A DNA stretch of 64,000 nt from Chlamydiales bacterium (GCA_022601535.1 JAJACK010000002.1:124001-188000); one strand, 5' to 3'; counted from the first letter of the stretch, positions 8,366 to 18,781 are shown. Translations and numbers: made by a program. Notes: generated from the letters alone by a model not told the origin.

Positions 8366-9673
8366 ATGAGGTTAGTTAATTTTCTAAAGAGAGATATTTG
8401 GCGTATACGTGTGGATGAATTGCCTAAGAAAAAGGCGCTTAAGATTCGTCTGCTTAGGATTTTAACACTCATCTCCCAAGGGTTTACAAAACGTCAAGTT
8501 CAGCAAGGTGCTTCATCCTTAACCTATTACACTCTTTTGGCAATTGTTCCTGTGATTGCCTTTTTACTAGCTGTTGCCAGGGGATTTTTGATTCAAGACT
8601 CTTTTAAGCAGTGGCTTCACGATCGGTTTGGGGGAGAATCGATCATTGCAAAAAAATTGCTCTCTTTTGCTGAACTCTCTCTCAATCAGACGGGAAAAGG
8701 GATTGTGGCTTTTTTGGGTTTCCTTTTGGTCTTATGGGCTGCAATTAAGGTGTTGATGTACATGGAATTGGTGATGAATCAAATTTGGGAGGTGAAGAGA
8801 GGGCGGTCGATTGCAAGACGGTTTAGCGACTATATTGCCATTTTGGGTTTCTGTCCTTTTTATATCGTTCTCACAACGTTGTTTACAGCCTATATTTCAA
8901 CAACATTCAATGAGCTTGGAAAGGATGTGGGAATCATCAAGAATATCACTCCTGTTCTTTTCTTTCTTCTCAACCTGATTCCCCTCATCCTCTCATGGTT
9001 GATTTTAACCTTCCTCTACATCTTCATCCCCAATACATCTGTTCGCTTTCGTCCGGCGCTCTATGCGGCATTTATTACATCTATTGGGTATCAAGCTTTG
9101 CAATGGTTGTATTTTACCCTTCAAGTTGGTGTGAGCCAGTATAATGCGGTTTATGGAACATTTGCTGCGATTCCCCTTTTCTTGTTTTGGGTTCACATTG
9201 GATGGGTGATTGTATTGATTGGGGCTAAAATTGCTTTTGCATTCCAAAATGTCACTGCCTACGAATTTATGGTTGAAGATATTTCTTTAAGCCTAAGGTT
9301 TCAAGAAATTCTTTCTGTCAGAATTGCCCATTTTTGTGTGAGACGGTTTACCCACGAGCTTTCTATTCCAACTTCTTTAGATATTTCAAATTCTCTCTAT
9401 ATTCCCCATCCTCTTACCAAAGAGATTCTTTTTAAACTTGTTGAATCGGGTGTATTAACAGAGGTTCGGCAAGAGAAGGAGTTTGGGTATCAACCTGCTG
9501 TTTCAGAAGATGTTCTGACAATAAAGCGGGTTATTGATATGATTCATACTCAGGGGGAAGAGATTCCTCTTCTGGAAGATGTTGATACAGAAAAGATTAT
9601 AAAATCTTTTGAGGAGTTTTCGGAATTAATGGAGCAAACAGACTATAATCTTCTTTTAAAGGAAATCGAATGA
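8366..9673 (+). CDS. YihY/BrkB-family inner-membrane protein
   Basis: A 435-residue protein. The N-terminal GASSLTYYTLLAIVPVIAFLL is the family hallmark, and about six hydrophobic segments span residues 50-290, including LFLFWVHIGWVIVLIGAKIAFAF. The C-terminal ~140 residues are a soluble winged-helix-like extension, common in long YihY proteins. The family was once mislabelled RNase BN; its biochemical role is still unclear. The stop overlaps the start of the next gene by 4 bases (ATGA), so the two are translationally coupled, which points to a shared envelope function. Confidence 0.85.
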   Translation: MRLVNFLKRDIWRIRVDELPKKKALKIRLLRILTLISQGFTKRQVQQGASSLTYYTLLAIVPVIAFLLAVARGFLIQDSFKQWLHDRFGGESIIAKKLLSFAELSLNQTGKGIVAFLGFLLVLWAAIKVLMYMELVMNQIWEVKRGRSIARRFSDYIAILGFCPFYIVLTTLFTAYISTTFNELGKDVGIIKNITPVLFFLLNLIPLILSWLILTFLYIFIPNTSVRFRPALYAAFITSIGYQALQWLYFTLQVGVSQYNAVYGTFAAIPLFLFWVHIGWVIVLIGAKIAFAFQNVTAYEFMVEDISLSLRFQEILSVRIAHFCVRRFTHELSIPTSLDISNSLYIPHPLTKEILFKLVESGVLTEVRQEKEFGYQPAVSEDVLTIKRVIDMIHTQGEEIPLLEDVDTEKIIKSFEEFSELMEQTDYNLLLKEIE

Positions 9674-12600
9674 AGAAAAAACGAACATGGCCGGTTTGGA
9701 CAGGTGTGATCTTGGTGGGGCTTTTAGGGCTTATTGCATTCCTTCCGATGATAGCTTCAACTCCATTTGGAAATCGGACAGTTATTGCTCTTATCAATCA
9801 TCGAATTTCAGGGACACTTTCTATCGACCGGTTTAAATTAAGTTGGTTTGATAAGCAGTCTATTGACCATCTCCATTTGACATACCCCTCTGGTCATGCG
9901 ATCATTTCTGCAGAAAAATTTGAGACAAAAAGTTCCCTTTTTTCATTGATGTCTAACCGATTTGGCAAAACAACAGTTGAAAAACCTTTTCTCTATCTTG
10001 TGAAAGATGAGGAAGAGGTTTCAAATGTTGAAAAAGCTCTGTCAAAAAAGGGGGAAAAGAAGAAAAAGAAGAAAAAAACGACATCTTATCCAACATTTAC
10101 AGATGATCTTGTGATCAAAGAGGGAAAGGCTGTTTTAGATTCTCCTAAGATGAGTCCTATCACAATTTCTGATTTTGAGTTTGAGTATCAGCCGAATGCA
10201 GATGTCTTCCACCTTCGTGCTAATACAGAGCAAGAAGGGATTGAAGGAGATATTTTTGCAAGTGGAACAATTTCAAAAGAGCTCCATATTCTTGCTCAAA
10301 TCAATCATTTCCCCGTTGCTATCTTTGACCAGCTGAGGGATGAAAAATTTTATACAACAGCAATTGGGCGTACCTTAGATTGCAAGATTGAAACGACCAA
10401 GAAAGAGGGCTCTTTTCACCTAAGTGCAGAGGTTTCGAGTGAAAACCTCAATGGAACAATCAAGGGGCAGACGGAAGGGGAAGAGTTTGTGATCGATCCG
10501 GAGAGTCATCTTATCTACACATTGACTCCTGCAACCTTTCAAGCGATGATCGGTCCTGAGCAGCAAAAGGAGTGGAGTCTTGCTTCCAAAAGCGATCTAA
10601 AAATTGCGATTAAAGAGGGTGTTTTTCCTCTGAAATTTAAAGCATTTAGCTTCTCTGATCTCACCCTTAGAAGCGATATAACGATGGATCGTGCTGAAAT
10701 GATCAGTGAGGATGCTGGGCCATATTCATTGAATACTTTTGAAGCTGTTGTAATTGCCAAAGATGAACTTGAAATCACAGCTTCGGGGCAAGTTCGTGGA
10801 AAAGAGGAGTCTAAGCTTTCTTTTTGCGCAAAAATCAATGAAGATAAAGAGGTTGATTACACCTTTTCAGCAGAAGGACTCCCCTATGCATTGCTGGAGC
10901 TTTTTTTCCAGGAAGCTGAAGTTGTGCACACCTTTTTTGGAGAGACAATCACCCTTCAGGCGTGTGGAGAGTACAAAGAAGGAGAGAGTCATACGCATAT
11001 TGAGGTCGATTCATTTACAACAAAATTTGAAGGGAACATCGATGGTGCTTCACTTTCAGACCTTAGCTTTGATCTTAAAGGAGAGCGAACACTTCAAGAT
11101 AATTGGCGTCGTGTCTTTGGGCAGACAGTTGGTTTTACATTTTCTGGAAGAGCGGCTGTTGTAGACAATAGCTTCTCTGTTTCTACAGTGACGGGAAAGG
11201 TGAACAACCCTTATTTCGATGTTGATGTGAGGGGAAGAATTGGAGAAAAAGGGAAGCCTTTTTCCTATGATCAGCTTCAATTTATTGCCAATGGTACGTT
11301 GTTGAAGCTCCCCTACGAAGAGAATTTTCCTGATACAGCTTTGAAAGAAGGAAATTTTGTTGTTTCTCTCGATGGCGCTAAAAATGAGATGATTGCAACG
11401 GGAAAAGTTTCAGCCTCTATTGAAACTGAAGAGGGTAAATTCGATTCAAAAGCGTCTGAAATTAAAATTGTTTTCAAAGATTTTATCCATGAAGGGAAGC
11501 TTGATTGGGAAATGGCTTCGGCTAATTACAATGCCAATTTTCAACATTTTCCTGTCGCTATTATCGATCCTCTTTTTCCAGAAGGGATTGAGCCATCTCT
11601 ATTGACCGGTCCATTTATCAATGCAAAATCAAGTGGATCTTACAATCCCCGTAAAGAGAAAAACCTCGCTAAGATCGATCTCACCGCAGATTCCGATGGA
11701 TTTAATGTTCAATTTTCTGTTGCTGTCAATAGCGATCTTGTTGTTGTCCAGCCAAAGCCTGCAAAGCTTCATTGGGTTGTCACCCCAGAGCGGTATCGCG
11801 CGCTGATCAAGATTTTCAAGCCAGAGCATGAAAGCGAATTTTTTCTCTCAAAGGATTCAACTGTTGATTTTGAGATGAAAGAGTTTAAGTACCCTAAAGT
11901 GATTCCTGATACATTGAGAGGGTTCCTCTGCCAGGCAGGTGTTTTTGGAACTGTGGAAATTTCTCCAATGGTCTTTATGAGCGCAAAGAGCGATAAGATT
12001 CTGACTGCCAAAGACATTTCTGGATCGATTAAGGGAGAGAATTTTTCTGAAAAAATCGAGTTTGATCTCAAAGGAAATTTTGTGGCTCCTGATGCAGTCA
12101 CACAAACACCTTCTCTCTTCTCTCTTGAGGGAGAGGTTCAACACCTTTGGACTCAAGAGGGGAAAGTCGATCGAGAAGCTCTTACACTCTTAGGAGACCT
12201 GACGATTGAGTCCCTTCCTGTCTATCAGATCACCGGAATTATTCCGATGGAAGAGGGATCGCGTAAAGTGAGTCGTGCTGTTTTAGGAGAGTCTCTTGAT
12301 GCGAATATCACAGGTGAAATTTCACAGATGAAAGGGCCTCTCACAATTGATGTACAAGCATCTAATTTTAAAGCACTGATACCTCTTGAATTGACACCTA
12401 ATGCGATCTTGCTCCGCGACTATGTCGATGCTGAGATCACTTTGACAGAAGCATTCTCTAATGAAGTATTAATCGACGTCACCCCTCTCATCACAGGAGC
12501 TCGCTCTTCTCATCCAATCAAGCTCTTTATCGATCCTGAAGATTTTTCAATTGAGATCAACCCTTTTAGATTCAAAGGAATTCATATTGGAAAAGGAATT

Positions 12601-13209
12601 ATCGATATTGGAAAAATTCAAGTGCAAAATGGAACACATATTCAAGCATTGATGGATTTTTTAAAGGCGAGAAAAGTGACTGAAGATAACTGGATGGAAG
12701 CATGGATCACACCGATCTTCTTTTCAATGAAAGAAGGAACAGTCACCTACAAACGGTTTGACCTGCTCTTAGCCTCAGATATTCACATCGCTCTTTGGGG
12801 AAGAATTGACCTTGTCAAAGACAAAGTGAAGATGATTTTAGGGATCGCCCCTTCAACATTAGCGACCCGCTTCAATCTCTCTGGATTGACGAAAAATGAT
12901 ATGTTCCAGTTGAAAATGCGTGGAAAGAGTTCCTCGATAGAAGTGGATTGGAACTCTGCCTATACCCGGATAGGGATTATCATCGCCCGCCTCGCTGGAG
13001 GGAATATCGGCTATCTATTTGGAGGGGTCTTAGAGCAGTTGTTAGGGACATTTGGGGATGAAAAGACACCTCCTCCAACCACTCAACCTTATCCATGGGG
13101 AGAGCAATCTCCTAGTGAACCTGGAGAGTTTATTCCTGAAGAGGCGTCGACAAAACCGGCAAAGAAAAAGGGCGTAAAAAAAGCGCTTCAATCCCTTATT
13201 GGTCGTTAG
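9670..13209 (+). CDS. Giant AsmA-like envelope protein (1179 aa)
   Basis: It begins MKKKRTWPVW followed by one hydrophobic anchor (residues 10-30), after which the whole protein is a long beta-rich periplasmic region. The N-terminal pattern (STPFGNRTVIALINHRISGTLSIDRFKLSWF) and the C-terminal membrane-association segment (YTRIGIIIARLAGGNIGYLFGG) resemble AsmA/TamB/YhdP-type proteins, which bridge inner and outer membranes and move phospholipids. A lysine run (KKGEKKKKKKKTT, about residues 127-139) interrupts the N-terminal domain. It overlaps yihY by 4 bases. The tail overlaps the convergent 2TM gene by 14 bases. AsmA membership is inferred from architecture, not from a profile search. Confidence 0.6.
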   Translation: MKKKRTWPVWTGVILVGLLGLIAFLPMIASTPFGNRTVIALINHRISGTLSIDRFKLSWFDKQSIDHLHLTYPSGHAIISAEKFETKSSLFSLMSNRFGKTTVEKPFLYLVKDEEEVSNVEKALSKKGEKKKKKKKTTSYPTFTDDLVIKEGKAVLDSPKMSPITISDFEFEYQPNADVFHLRANTEQEGIEGDIFASGTISKELHILAQINHFPVAIFDQLRDEKFYTTAIGRTLDCKIETTKKEGSFHLSAEVSSENLNGTIKGQTEGEEFVIDPESHLIYTLTPATFQAMIGPEQQKEWSLASKSDLKIAIKEGVFPLKFKAFSFSDLTLRSDITMDRAEMISEDAGPYSLNTFEAVVIAKDELEITASGQVRGKEESKLSFCAKINEDKEVDYTFSAEGLPYALLELFFQEAEVVHTFFGETITLQACGEYKEGESHTHIEVDSFTTKFEGNIDGASLSDLSFDLKGERTLQDNWRRVFGQTVGFTFSGRAAVVDNSFSVSTVTGKVNNPYFDVDVRGRIGEKGKPFSYDQLQFIANGTLLKLPYEENFPDTALKEGNFVVSLDGAKNEMIATGKVSASIETEEGKFDSKASEIKIVFKDFIHEGKLDWEMASANYNANFQHFPVAIIDPLFPEGIEPSLLTGPFINAKSSGSYNPRKEKNLAKIDLTADSDGFNVQFSVAVNSDLVVVQPKPAKLHWVVTPERYRALIKIFKPEHESEFFLSKDSTVDFEMKEFKYPKVIPDTLRGFLCQAGVFGTVEISPMVFMSAKSDKILTAKDISGSIKGENFSEKIEFDLKGNFVAPDAVTQTPSLFSLEGEVQHLWTQEGKVDREALTLLGDLTIESLPVYQITGIIPMEEGSRKVSRAVLGESLDANITGEISQMKGPLTIDVQASNFKALIPLELTPNAILLRDYVDAEITLTEAFSNEVLIDVTPLITGARSSHPIKLFIDPEDFSIEINPFRFKGIHIGKGIIDIGKIQVQNGTHIQALMDFLKARKVTEDNWMEAWITPIFFSMKEGTVTYKRFDLLLASDIHIALWGRIDLVKDKVKMILGIAPSTLATRFNLSGLTKNDMFQLKMRGKSSSIEVDWNSAYTRIGIIIARLAGGNIGYLFGGVLEQLLGTFGDEKTPPPTTQPYPWGEQSPSEPGEFIPEEASTKPAKKKGVKKALQSLIGR

Positions 13210-13489
13210 GTTTGTCTTCTTTATCCATCATTTTTTTGATTTTTCGCTCTTCCCATTCATCCCCTAAGACAGGGTTTTTAAGGGTGAATGTATTGATCGC
13301 TTGGATGATAAGAACAATCCCCCAAATAATGGTGATCCAGTAAAACCATAGGTTTTGTGGATCGGTGATGAGGTTGATGCCAAGTAAAATCAAATTGACA
13401 ATGACAAAGGTGATGAGGTTTGTATAAAAAGTGCGAATCCGCTTGATCCGCTCTTTCGCTCGAATATATTTTGGGTCATTTTGGTCCAT
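13196..13489 (-). CDS. 2TM-domain small membrane protein
   Basis: A 97-residue protein with two hydrophobic helices (about 23-45 and 50-70), a W-x-x-I-I-W-G-I centre and a C-terminal DEWEERKIKKMM tail. This is the pattern of the 2TM domain family (PF13239), often found as small inner-membrane proteins of unknown function. No Shine-Dalgarno is seen. TATAAA (complement of 13497-13502) lies 7 bases before the ATG, so the mRNA may be leaderless. It is convergent with the AsmA-like gene. mgtE lies upstream on the same strand. Confidence 0.75.
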   Translation of the reverse strand: MDQNDPKYIRAKERIKRIRTFYTNLITFVIVNLILLGINLITDPQNLWFYWITIIWGIVLIIQAINTFTLKNPVLGDEWEERKIKKMMDKEDKPNDQ

Positions 13490-13517
13490 ACCACTGTTTA
13501 TATCACTTGAAATAGAT

Positions 13518-14984
13518 TTAAATAAAGAAAAGGTTGTAAAGGATGCCTGAAATAATAAAGAAGGTGATCATCGACATGATATCATTAAAAGCGGTTACAA
13601 TTGGACCTGAGGCAATCGCAGGGTCAACACCAATTTTTGCAAAGAAAAAGGGAGCGCTTACACCGAGGGTTGTCGCTGTCATCGATGCACTTAAAACTCC
13701 TGTAGAGACCATCACACCGAGTTGGATGGGATCCCCCTTGAAATCACCGATTCCAAGCGATGTGACCCCAAAAACAATCAGTCCACAAAGAAGCCCAAAC
13801 GTCGTTCCTGTCATCAAACCAATGGTCGCCTCTTTGAGGATGACCTCTCCCCTTTTTCCCGAAGAGAGTACTCCTGTCGCCATTCCACGGACCAATACTG
13901 TGCTGCATTGGATTCCCACATTTCCCGACATTCCATTGATCAGAGGAACAAAGAAGACAATCATCCCAAGAAGCTGAGCTTCAATTCCTTGATAGAAGGA
14001 CATCACAGAAGCGCTGATCAGGCCACCGAAGAGGGTGACAAGGAGCCATGGAGAGCGTGCTAAAAAGCGTTTAAAAGTGTGGTCATACTCACTGACATCT
14101 TCAGCAGTACCAGCCATCAAAGCAATGGTTTCATCTGCAATATCTTCAATCGCTTCTACAACATCTTCGTAAGTGATCACTCCGACGAGGAAATCTTGTC
14201 CATTTACAACAGGAAGAACAGGGATTTTATAGCGCTCTACAATATCGACAACTTCTTCTCGGGTCGAATCAGGGGCCACTTTGTGATCGACTTGTTGCAT
14301 CACCTGTTTTAATGGAAGTTTAGGAGAGTTGACGATCAAATTGCGAGCTGGAACAACACCTTGTAAAACCCCTTTCTGATCGAGGACAAAAACCCGTCTG
14401 GTGATATCGATTCCAGGGTTATTTCGAATATAAGCAGCCGTTTCTTCAATCGTTGTTTCCATTGGAAAGGCAAAAAACTCGTTTGTCATCAAACCACCGG
14501 CACTATTTCGGCTATGCTTTTGCAATTCACGAATTTGGGAAGACTTTTTAGGGTCAAGAATTTCGATGAGACGGCGGTACCGTCTATCGGGAATATCATC
14601 TAAGACCCAAACAGCTTCATCAGCAGGCATACATGAAATCACCTCTTTAATCTCTTTATCTTCGAGGTGGCGAAAAACAGCCCATCTCGTTGCGCTATCG
14701 GTGTTGATGATAAAGGAGGTTTTTGCTGTGAGATCAGGGAGGTTTTCATAGAGGACATAACGAGCATTTGGTGGAAGTCTAGAAGCTGCAAATCCAAGGT
14801 CAATTGGATTGTATTCAGATGCAATTTTAGCCACATCGTGGAGATGGACATTGAACGTGGTCTTATGAAAAGCTTCTTCTAGACGAGCAGAGAGCTCATC
14901 ATCTAGATGGCTGATGCGAGAATCCATCAAGTTTCCAGCTGAAACGTGGTGTTCTTCTTTTTCTGGGACGTTAGAATCAACCAT
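13518..14984 (-). CDS. mgtE: MgtE-family magnesium transporter
   Basis: A 488-residue protein with the full MgtE layout: N-terminal superhelical MgtE_N domain (about 60-165), a CBS pair (about 170-290, with ARNLIVNSPKLPL and ITYEDVVEAIEDI), a connecting helix, and five membrane segments from about residue 310. It contains FVPLINGMSGNVGIQCSTV, the pore-lining signature with the conserved N-G-x-x-G-N. It imports Mg2+ through the inner membrane and is gated by Mg2+ bound to the N and CBS domains. Its start overlaps the end of the upstream TPR gene by 8 bases, so they form an operon. From memory Chlamydia also has a conserved hypothetical next to mgtE. Confidence 0.95.
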   Translation of the reverse strand: MVDSNVPEKEEHHVSAGNLMDSRISHLDDELSARLEEAFHKTTFNVHLHDVAKIASEYNPIDLGFAASRLPPNARYVLYENLPDLTAKTSFIINTDSATRWAVFRHLEDKEIKEVISCMPADEAVWVLDDIPDRRYRRLIEILDPKKSSQIRELQKHSRNSAGGLMTNEFFAFPMETTIEETAAYIRNNPGIDITRRVFVLDQKGVLQGVVPARNLIVNSPKLPLKQVMQQVDHKVAPDSTREEVVDIVERYKIPVLPVVNGQDFLVGVITYEDVVEAIEDIADETIALMAGTAEDVSEYDHTFKRFLARSPWLLVTLFGGLISASVMSFYQGIEAQLLGMIVFFVPLINGMSGNVGIQCSTVLVRGMATGVLSSGKRGEVILKEATIGLMTGTTFGLLCGLIVFGVTSLGIGDFKGDPIQLGVMVSTGVLSASMTATTLGVSAPFFFAKIGVDPAIASGPIVTAFNDIMSMITFFIISGILYNLFFI

Positions 14985-17001
14985 TTTCTTCCTCCCTCAA
15001 AGATTGAATGAATGTATGAAAGGCGTCAGAAGAGCTCAAGTGGTAGAGCCACGTATCATATTCGATCTCTTCAATTGAAGGGAGTGAGTGGGAGGTACGG
15101 GCCCGTTGTAAACGATCTAGAGCTTCATCTAGATTTTTGCTCAAAGAGTAGAGACAGGCAAGGTGGTAATTTGCATCCCCATTTCCTAACTGAGCAGCTT
15201 GAGTCAGATGGATCTCCGCCTCATTTCTTAAATCTTCAGCGCTTTGAGGGAGAGCAGGATCATCGATTAGCTCAGACAAAAGGAGCTTTGCATACCCCAA
15301 TTGACACAACACCTCATCATCTTCTGTTTCACGTCTAGAGACAATTTCAAAAAAATCAATCCCCTCTTTGAGATGTTCCACCTCAGAAGTGATTTCTCCA
15401 TAGTGAGAGAGGGTCAGTCCGAGTTGATACACAATTCGGAGGTCAGTGGGAAGCTTTTGGTAGAGCATCCTTAAAATCTCAAGTGCTTGTTCAAAAAAAG
15501 ATTTCTCGCCCATTAGGTCGGCATAGAGATCAAGAGCGTGAGCATAGTGGAACAATGTCTCAAAATCTTCTCGGATCGAGAGCGACTTTTTAAACTTCAC
15601 AATCCCCTCTTCAAGTCTCGCCTGTGGATTTATTTCAAATTGAGAGAGGCGGACCAATGCAATTCCATACCCCATCCAATAGAAACTTGAGAAAGGACGA
15701 AGCGTGACAAGGCGGTTTGCCATTTCAAGTGCTTCGTGAAGAAGGGTGTGCTCTTTTGCTGCAAAAGCCCATCCATAGTACGTTTGAAAAAGAGCAAACC
15801 AAAGGTCACTGTTGGTTCCATCTTCTTCAATCAATTTTTTGAAGAGGCGAGAAGCCTTTTCAAATTCTTTAGGATCATTGAAATAAAATCCATGGGCCAA
15901 GAAAGAGCAGCCAATAGCAAACTGAAGAGAGGGGTGGTCGGGCATCATTTCAAGGGAAGAGATCACCCGTTTTTTTGCTTCTGTCAGAAGAGACAAATCT
16001 TCTAAAACGAGTCCAAGAGCGGCCAAGCTTTGACTTAAAAGAGCCGTAACTCGGATGGGATTACACTCTTGAATTTTCATCGAAGTGAGTTTTTCTACAG
16101 CACTTTCCAACTCTTTAAATTCACGACTTTGCCATCCAGAGCGGAGGAAGATCTCTCCCCAGTCAGCCCAAAGCTCTCCTCTTTCGGGAACAGCGGCAAT
16201 CGCTTCTTTAAAAATTGCATCTGCCTCCTCGAAATCTTTCCGTTCACCAGTCAGTTCAAAAAGTTTTGCATTCGCTCTTGCAAAAGAGACCCATCCTTCT
16301 GAAGTTTCATTTCTATAAAGAGAAATTTTAAAGAGTTCGATCGCTTCTTTTACAAAAGAAGGGTCTCCACTGAGGTGGCTTAAAGACAAAAGAGTTTTTC
16401 CAAAATCCACGAAAAAAGAGGCGTCAAGAGGCTTAAAAGGGAGGCATTTTTGGAAGCAACTCACCGCTTGTTTGAAGTCTGTTATTTCTCCTGAAAGATC
16501 TCCCAACTCTTTCCACGCCAACCCCCAATCCCATAAAAGCTTCAGAGAGATTCCACCAAGACGGCTCGCTTCCCGGTATTTATCAATTGCCTGCTCAAAA
16601 AGCTCATCTTCTTCAATATAGTGTCCCAAAGCAATCAAGGTGTTTCCCCAGAGATGAAACACCTTACCATCTGGCTTTTCAAGCTTAGAGAGTTGATCAC
16701 GAGCGTAGAGAAAATATCGTCCCTTAAAAGAAAGTTTGCCATAGGTAAAATAGAGGTGTGCGACGGTATATCCCTCATCGGGGATAAGGTCGCTTAAAAA
16801 AACAATCAACTCATGAAAGAGCGGTTCATTTCGATTGGGAATAACGGTTTTTTCGAGGAAAGCAATGACAAACTTTGCAAAGTTTTTTTTGTCCTTAAGA
16901 GTGAGGTTGTGGCTTAGGAGTTTTTTTAAAAAGGGAGAAATGAGCTCTTGCTCTCCCTTTTCGAGTAGATTTTGGAACTGTGAAACGGTAATTGCCGCCA
17001 T
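14977..17001 (-). CDS. Large TPR-repeat protein (674 aa)
   Basis: The protein consists almost wholly of helical pairs with TPR spacing; LWDWGLAWKELGDLSGEITDFKQAV-like units recur through residues 90-660 with conserved W/G/A positions. It has no signal peptide or membrane segment, so a cytosolic scaffold is likely. A good Shine-Dalgarno, GGAGGG, lies before the ATG at 17001 and supports the start. It precedes and overlaps mgtE by 8 bases. The function is unknown. An orthologue next to mgtE in Chlamydia is suspected from memory of gene order only. Confidence 0.82.
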   Translation of the reverse strand: MAAITVSQFQNLLEKGEQELISPFLKKLLSHNLTLKDKKNFAKFVIAFLEKTVIPNRNEPLFHELIVFLSDLIPDEGYTVAHLYFTYGKLSFKGRYFLYARDQLSKLEKPDGKVFHLWGNTLIALGHYIEEDELFEQAIDKYREASRLGGISLKLLWDWGLAWKELGDLSGEITDFKQAVSCFQKCLPFKPLDASFFVDFGKTLLSLSHLSGDPSFVKEAIELFKISLYRNETSEGWVSFARANAKLFELTGERKDFEEADAIFKEAIAAVPERGELWADWGEIFLRSGWQSREFKELESAVEKLTSMKIQECNPIRVTALLSQSLAALGLVLEDLSLLTEAKKRVISSLEMMPDHPSLQFAIGCSFLAHGFYFNDPKEFEKASRLFKKLIEEDGTNSDLWFALFQTYYGWAFAAKEHTLLHEALEMANRLVTLRPFSSFYWMGYGIALVRLSQFEINPQARLEEGIVKFKKSLSIREDFETLFHYAHALDLYADLMGEKSFFEQALEILRMLYQKLPTDLRIVYQLGLTLSHYGEITSEVEHLKEGIDFFEIVSRRETEDDEVLCQLGYAKLLLSELIDDPALPQSAEDLRNEAEIHLTQAAQLGNGDANYHLACLYSLSKNLDEALDRLQRARTSHSLPSIEEIEYDTWLYHLSSSDAFHTFIQSLREEENG

Positions 17002-17109
17002 GAGCTTCCCTCCGACTGAGAAGGAAGAGTATACTCTAATTTTATTTTTCCCTCAAGAAGAATGGAGTTCTTCAAGAGAGTCGCCAGCAAAAAGAGAAGG
17101 CTCGTAAGC

Positions 17110-18690
17110 TTAATTTGAGTCTGGGTTACGGAAGTTTGGAAGCTTGAAGTTCTCCTTGAAAGCTTTAAGTTCTTCTACAGATGCAAGCTTCTCTCCAAAA
17201 ATCAATTTTGTAGCAGTCATCTCATACCCATCGAGATCGAGATGATAACGCTTCTCAAGTTCTTGGAGTTCTTTTACTGCTAAACCATTTTTTAAACCAT
17301 GAATGTGGAGAAATTCAGCATAGCGAAGGTGAAGCATCTTCTTTTCGATCTCTTTGATTCTTCTGTCATAGAAGTAGCCAGCGATCTGCCCGGTGAACAT
17401 AAAGCACGCTATAGACCCGATGGAGAGATAAGGACTAGAAATAAAAATAAGAGGCCATAGAGGCGCCTGTTCAATCAAACAAACGGCAATCCTGTGAATA
17501 ATCATGGTACGGAAAGCTAAATTGTCTTGTTTTTTTAGATTTCGATGAATAACTGAAAAAAAACGGTCCCCAGTTTTAGGAAATGGATCTGTTGGGGTGG
17601 GGCTAAATGCAATTGCAACTCCTTCTCTTATTAGGGTAAGGGTATTTTTTCCACCAGTATTGATCTCGTAAGTGAGTTCTTCTAATTTCGTTTGAAATTT
17701 ACCAGTTTGATCTAACTCCATGCAGCGATCCTTAAGTTCAGCAATCTTCTCAGCATAGAGAGTTGCTTTAGGGGTTACATGCTTAACATAAGCTTCGACA
17801 AATTCAAGCGGTATATCGGAGGGTTTTCCTAAGTGTTTTTCTACTGCAACACGTTTGAGTTGGTTGAGTTGATCACTCATTGCAAGAAAGCGGCTGCGAG
17901 GAAGTGTCTCTACGATAGCTTCTAGCTTCTCGATACAAGCTACATTTGATTTTATATCTTCAAGAAGTGCACTTCGAGATGCACTTCTATCTCGTTGTTT
18001 TGTGAAATCAGGAAGCTCAATGGTTGGGCAATTTCCTTTTTGAAGCTCTTTTAGCAACTCCTCTATCTTGCTATGTTGGGAGGCTAAGTGAGCTTTAACT
18101 TCTTTAGATGACTCTCCTTCAGTAGTTTCAGACGCTACTCCATATTCTTCAAAAGTTGGCTTTTTTTCATAGGTTAAGGGGCAGCCGACTCTCCGTGCAA
18201 TCAGATCGTAGCTCGATGGGGGTATATCAACGCCTAGTTTAGCAAGTCGGCGGTCTATCCCTTTGATTGACCAAGGGTATTTTTCGTTTAATTCCCCTTC
18301 ATTTCGGATATCGTGATAAAGACGTGAGTCAACAGGAGTTAAGTCGGTTACATGGTGAGGATGGTTTTGGGGATCCAGAAGTTTAAGGTAGAGGATATTT
18401 GCTTCATTGTTTTCTCGAATTTCAATGGCTAAAACTCTGTAGGCTTTTTCTTTAGATGCAGAAATTGGGAGAATCACAACAGCGACTCCAACGATAACTC
18501 CAAATACCGACCAACCTGAGAGAGTTGTGCCAAGTGTAATCCCCGTAAATAGAGATAACATTGCGACTTTTGTCACCACTTGAATAAGTGTTGCATTGCG
18601 CTCATAACGGTCGGCTGTAGCCTTTCCTTCTTGTTCATAAAAACGTATTTGGCTGGCAGCCTCTTTTGAACGTTGACAGGGAGAAACCAT
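17110..18690 (-). CDS. Candidate inclusion-membrane (Inc-like) protein, 526 aa
   Basis: I do not recognise a named family. A bilobed hydrophobic region lies at about residues 35-77 (two ~20-residue segments around a GTTLSGW turn), and a second pair lies near residues 405-450 (AVCLIEQAPLWPLIFISSPYLSIGSIACFMF, split by prolines). Between them is a ~300-residue charged, helical region. The tail is also charged. Paired hydrophobic segments with helical cytosolic parts are typical of Inc or other chlamydial membrane effectors. There is no signal peptide and no Shine-Dalgarno. TAAAAT (complement of 18697-18702) sits 6 bases before the ATG. Confidence 0.65.
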   Translation of the reverse strand: MVSPCQRSKEAASQIRFYEQEGKATADRYERNATLIQVVTKVAMLSLFTGITLGTTLSGWSVFGVIVGVAVVILPISASKEKAYRVLAIEIRENNEANILYLKLLDPQNHPHHVTDLTPVDSRLYHDIRNEGELNEKYPWSIKGIDRRLAKLGVDIPPSSYDLIARRVGCPLTYEKKPTFEEYGVASETTEGESSKEVKAHLASQHSKIEELLKELQKGNCPTIELPDFTKQRDRSASRSALLEDIKSNVACIEKLEAIVETLPRSRFLAMSDQLNQLKRVAVEKHLGKPSDIPLEFVEAYVKHVTPKATLYAEKIAELKDRCMELDQTGKFQTKLEELTYEINTGGKNTLTLIREGVAIAFSPTPTDPFPKTGDRFFSVIHRNLKKQDNLAFRTMIIHRIAVCLIEQAPLWPLIFISSPYLSIGSIACFMFTGQIAGYFYDRRIKEIEKKMLHLRYAEFLHIHGLKNGLAVKELQELEKRYHLDLDGYEMTATKLIFGEKLASVEELKAFKENFKLPNFRNPDSN

Positions 18691-18781
18691 ATGGGTATTT
18701 TAACATAGTATTCTTATAATGTACATGTTAAATAATTTTTAGAATATGGGAGACTGAGGTGTAATAGGTTTTTTTTATCTC

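Noticed and set aside
17040-17090. GAAGAA-TGGAG-TTCTTC inverted repeat as terminator for the Inc-like gene
   Set aside because: The stem is only 6-7 bp and is not followed by a T tract on either strand.
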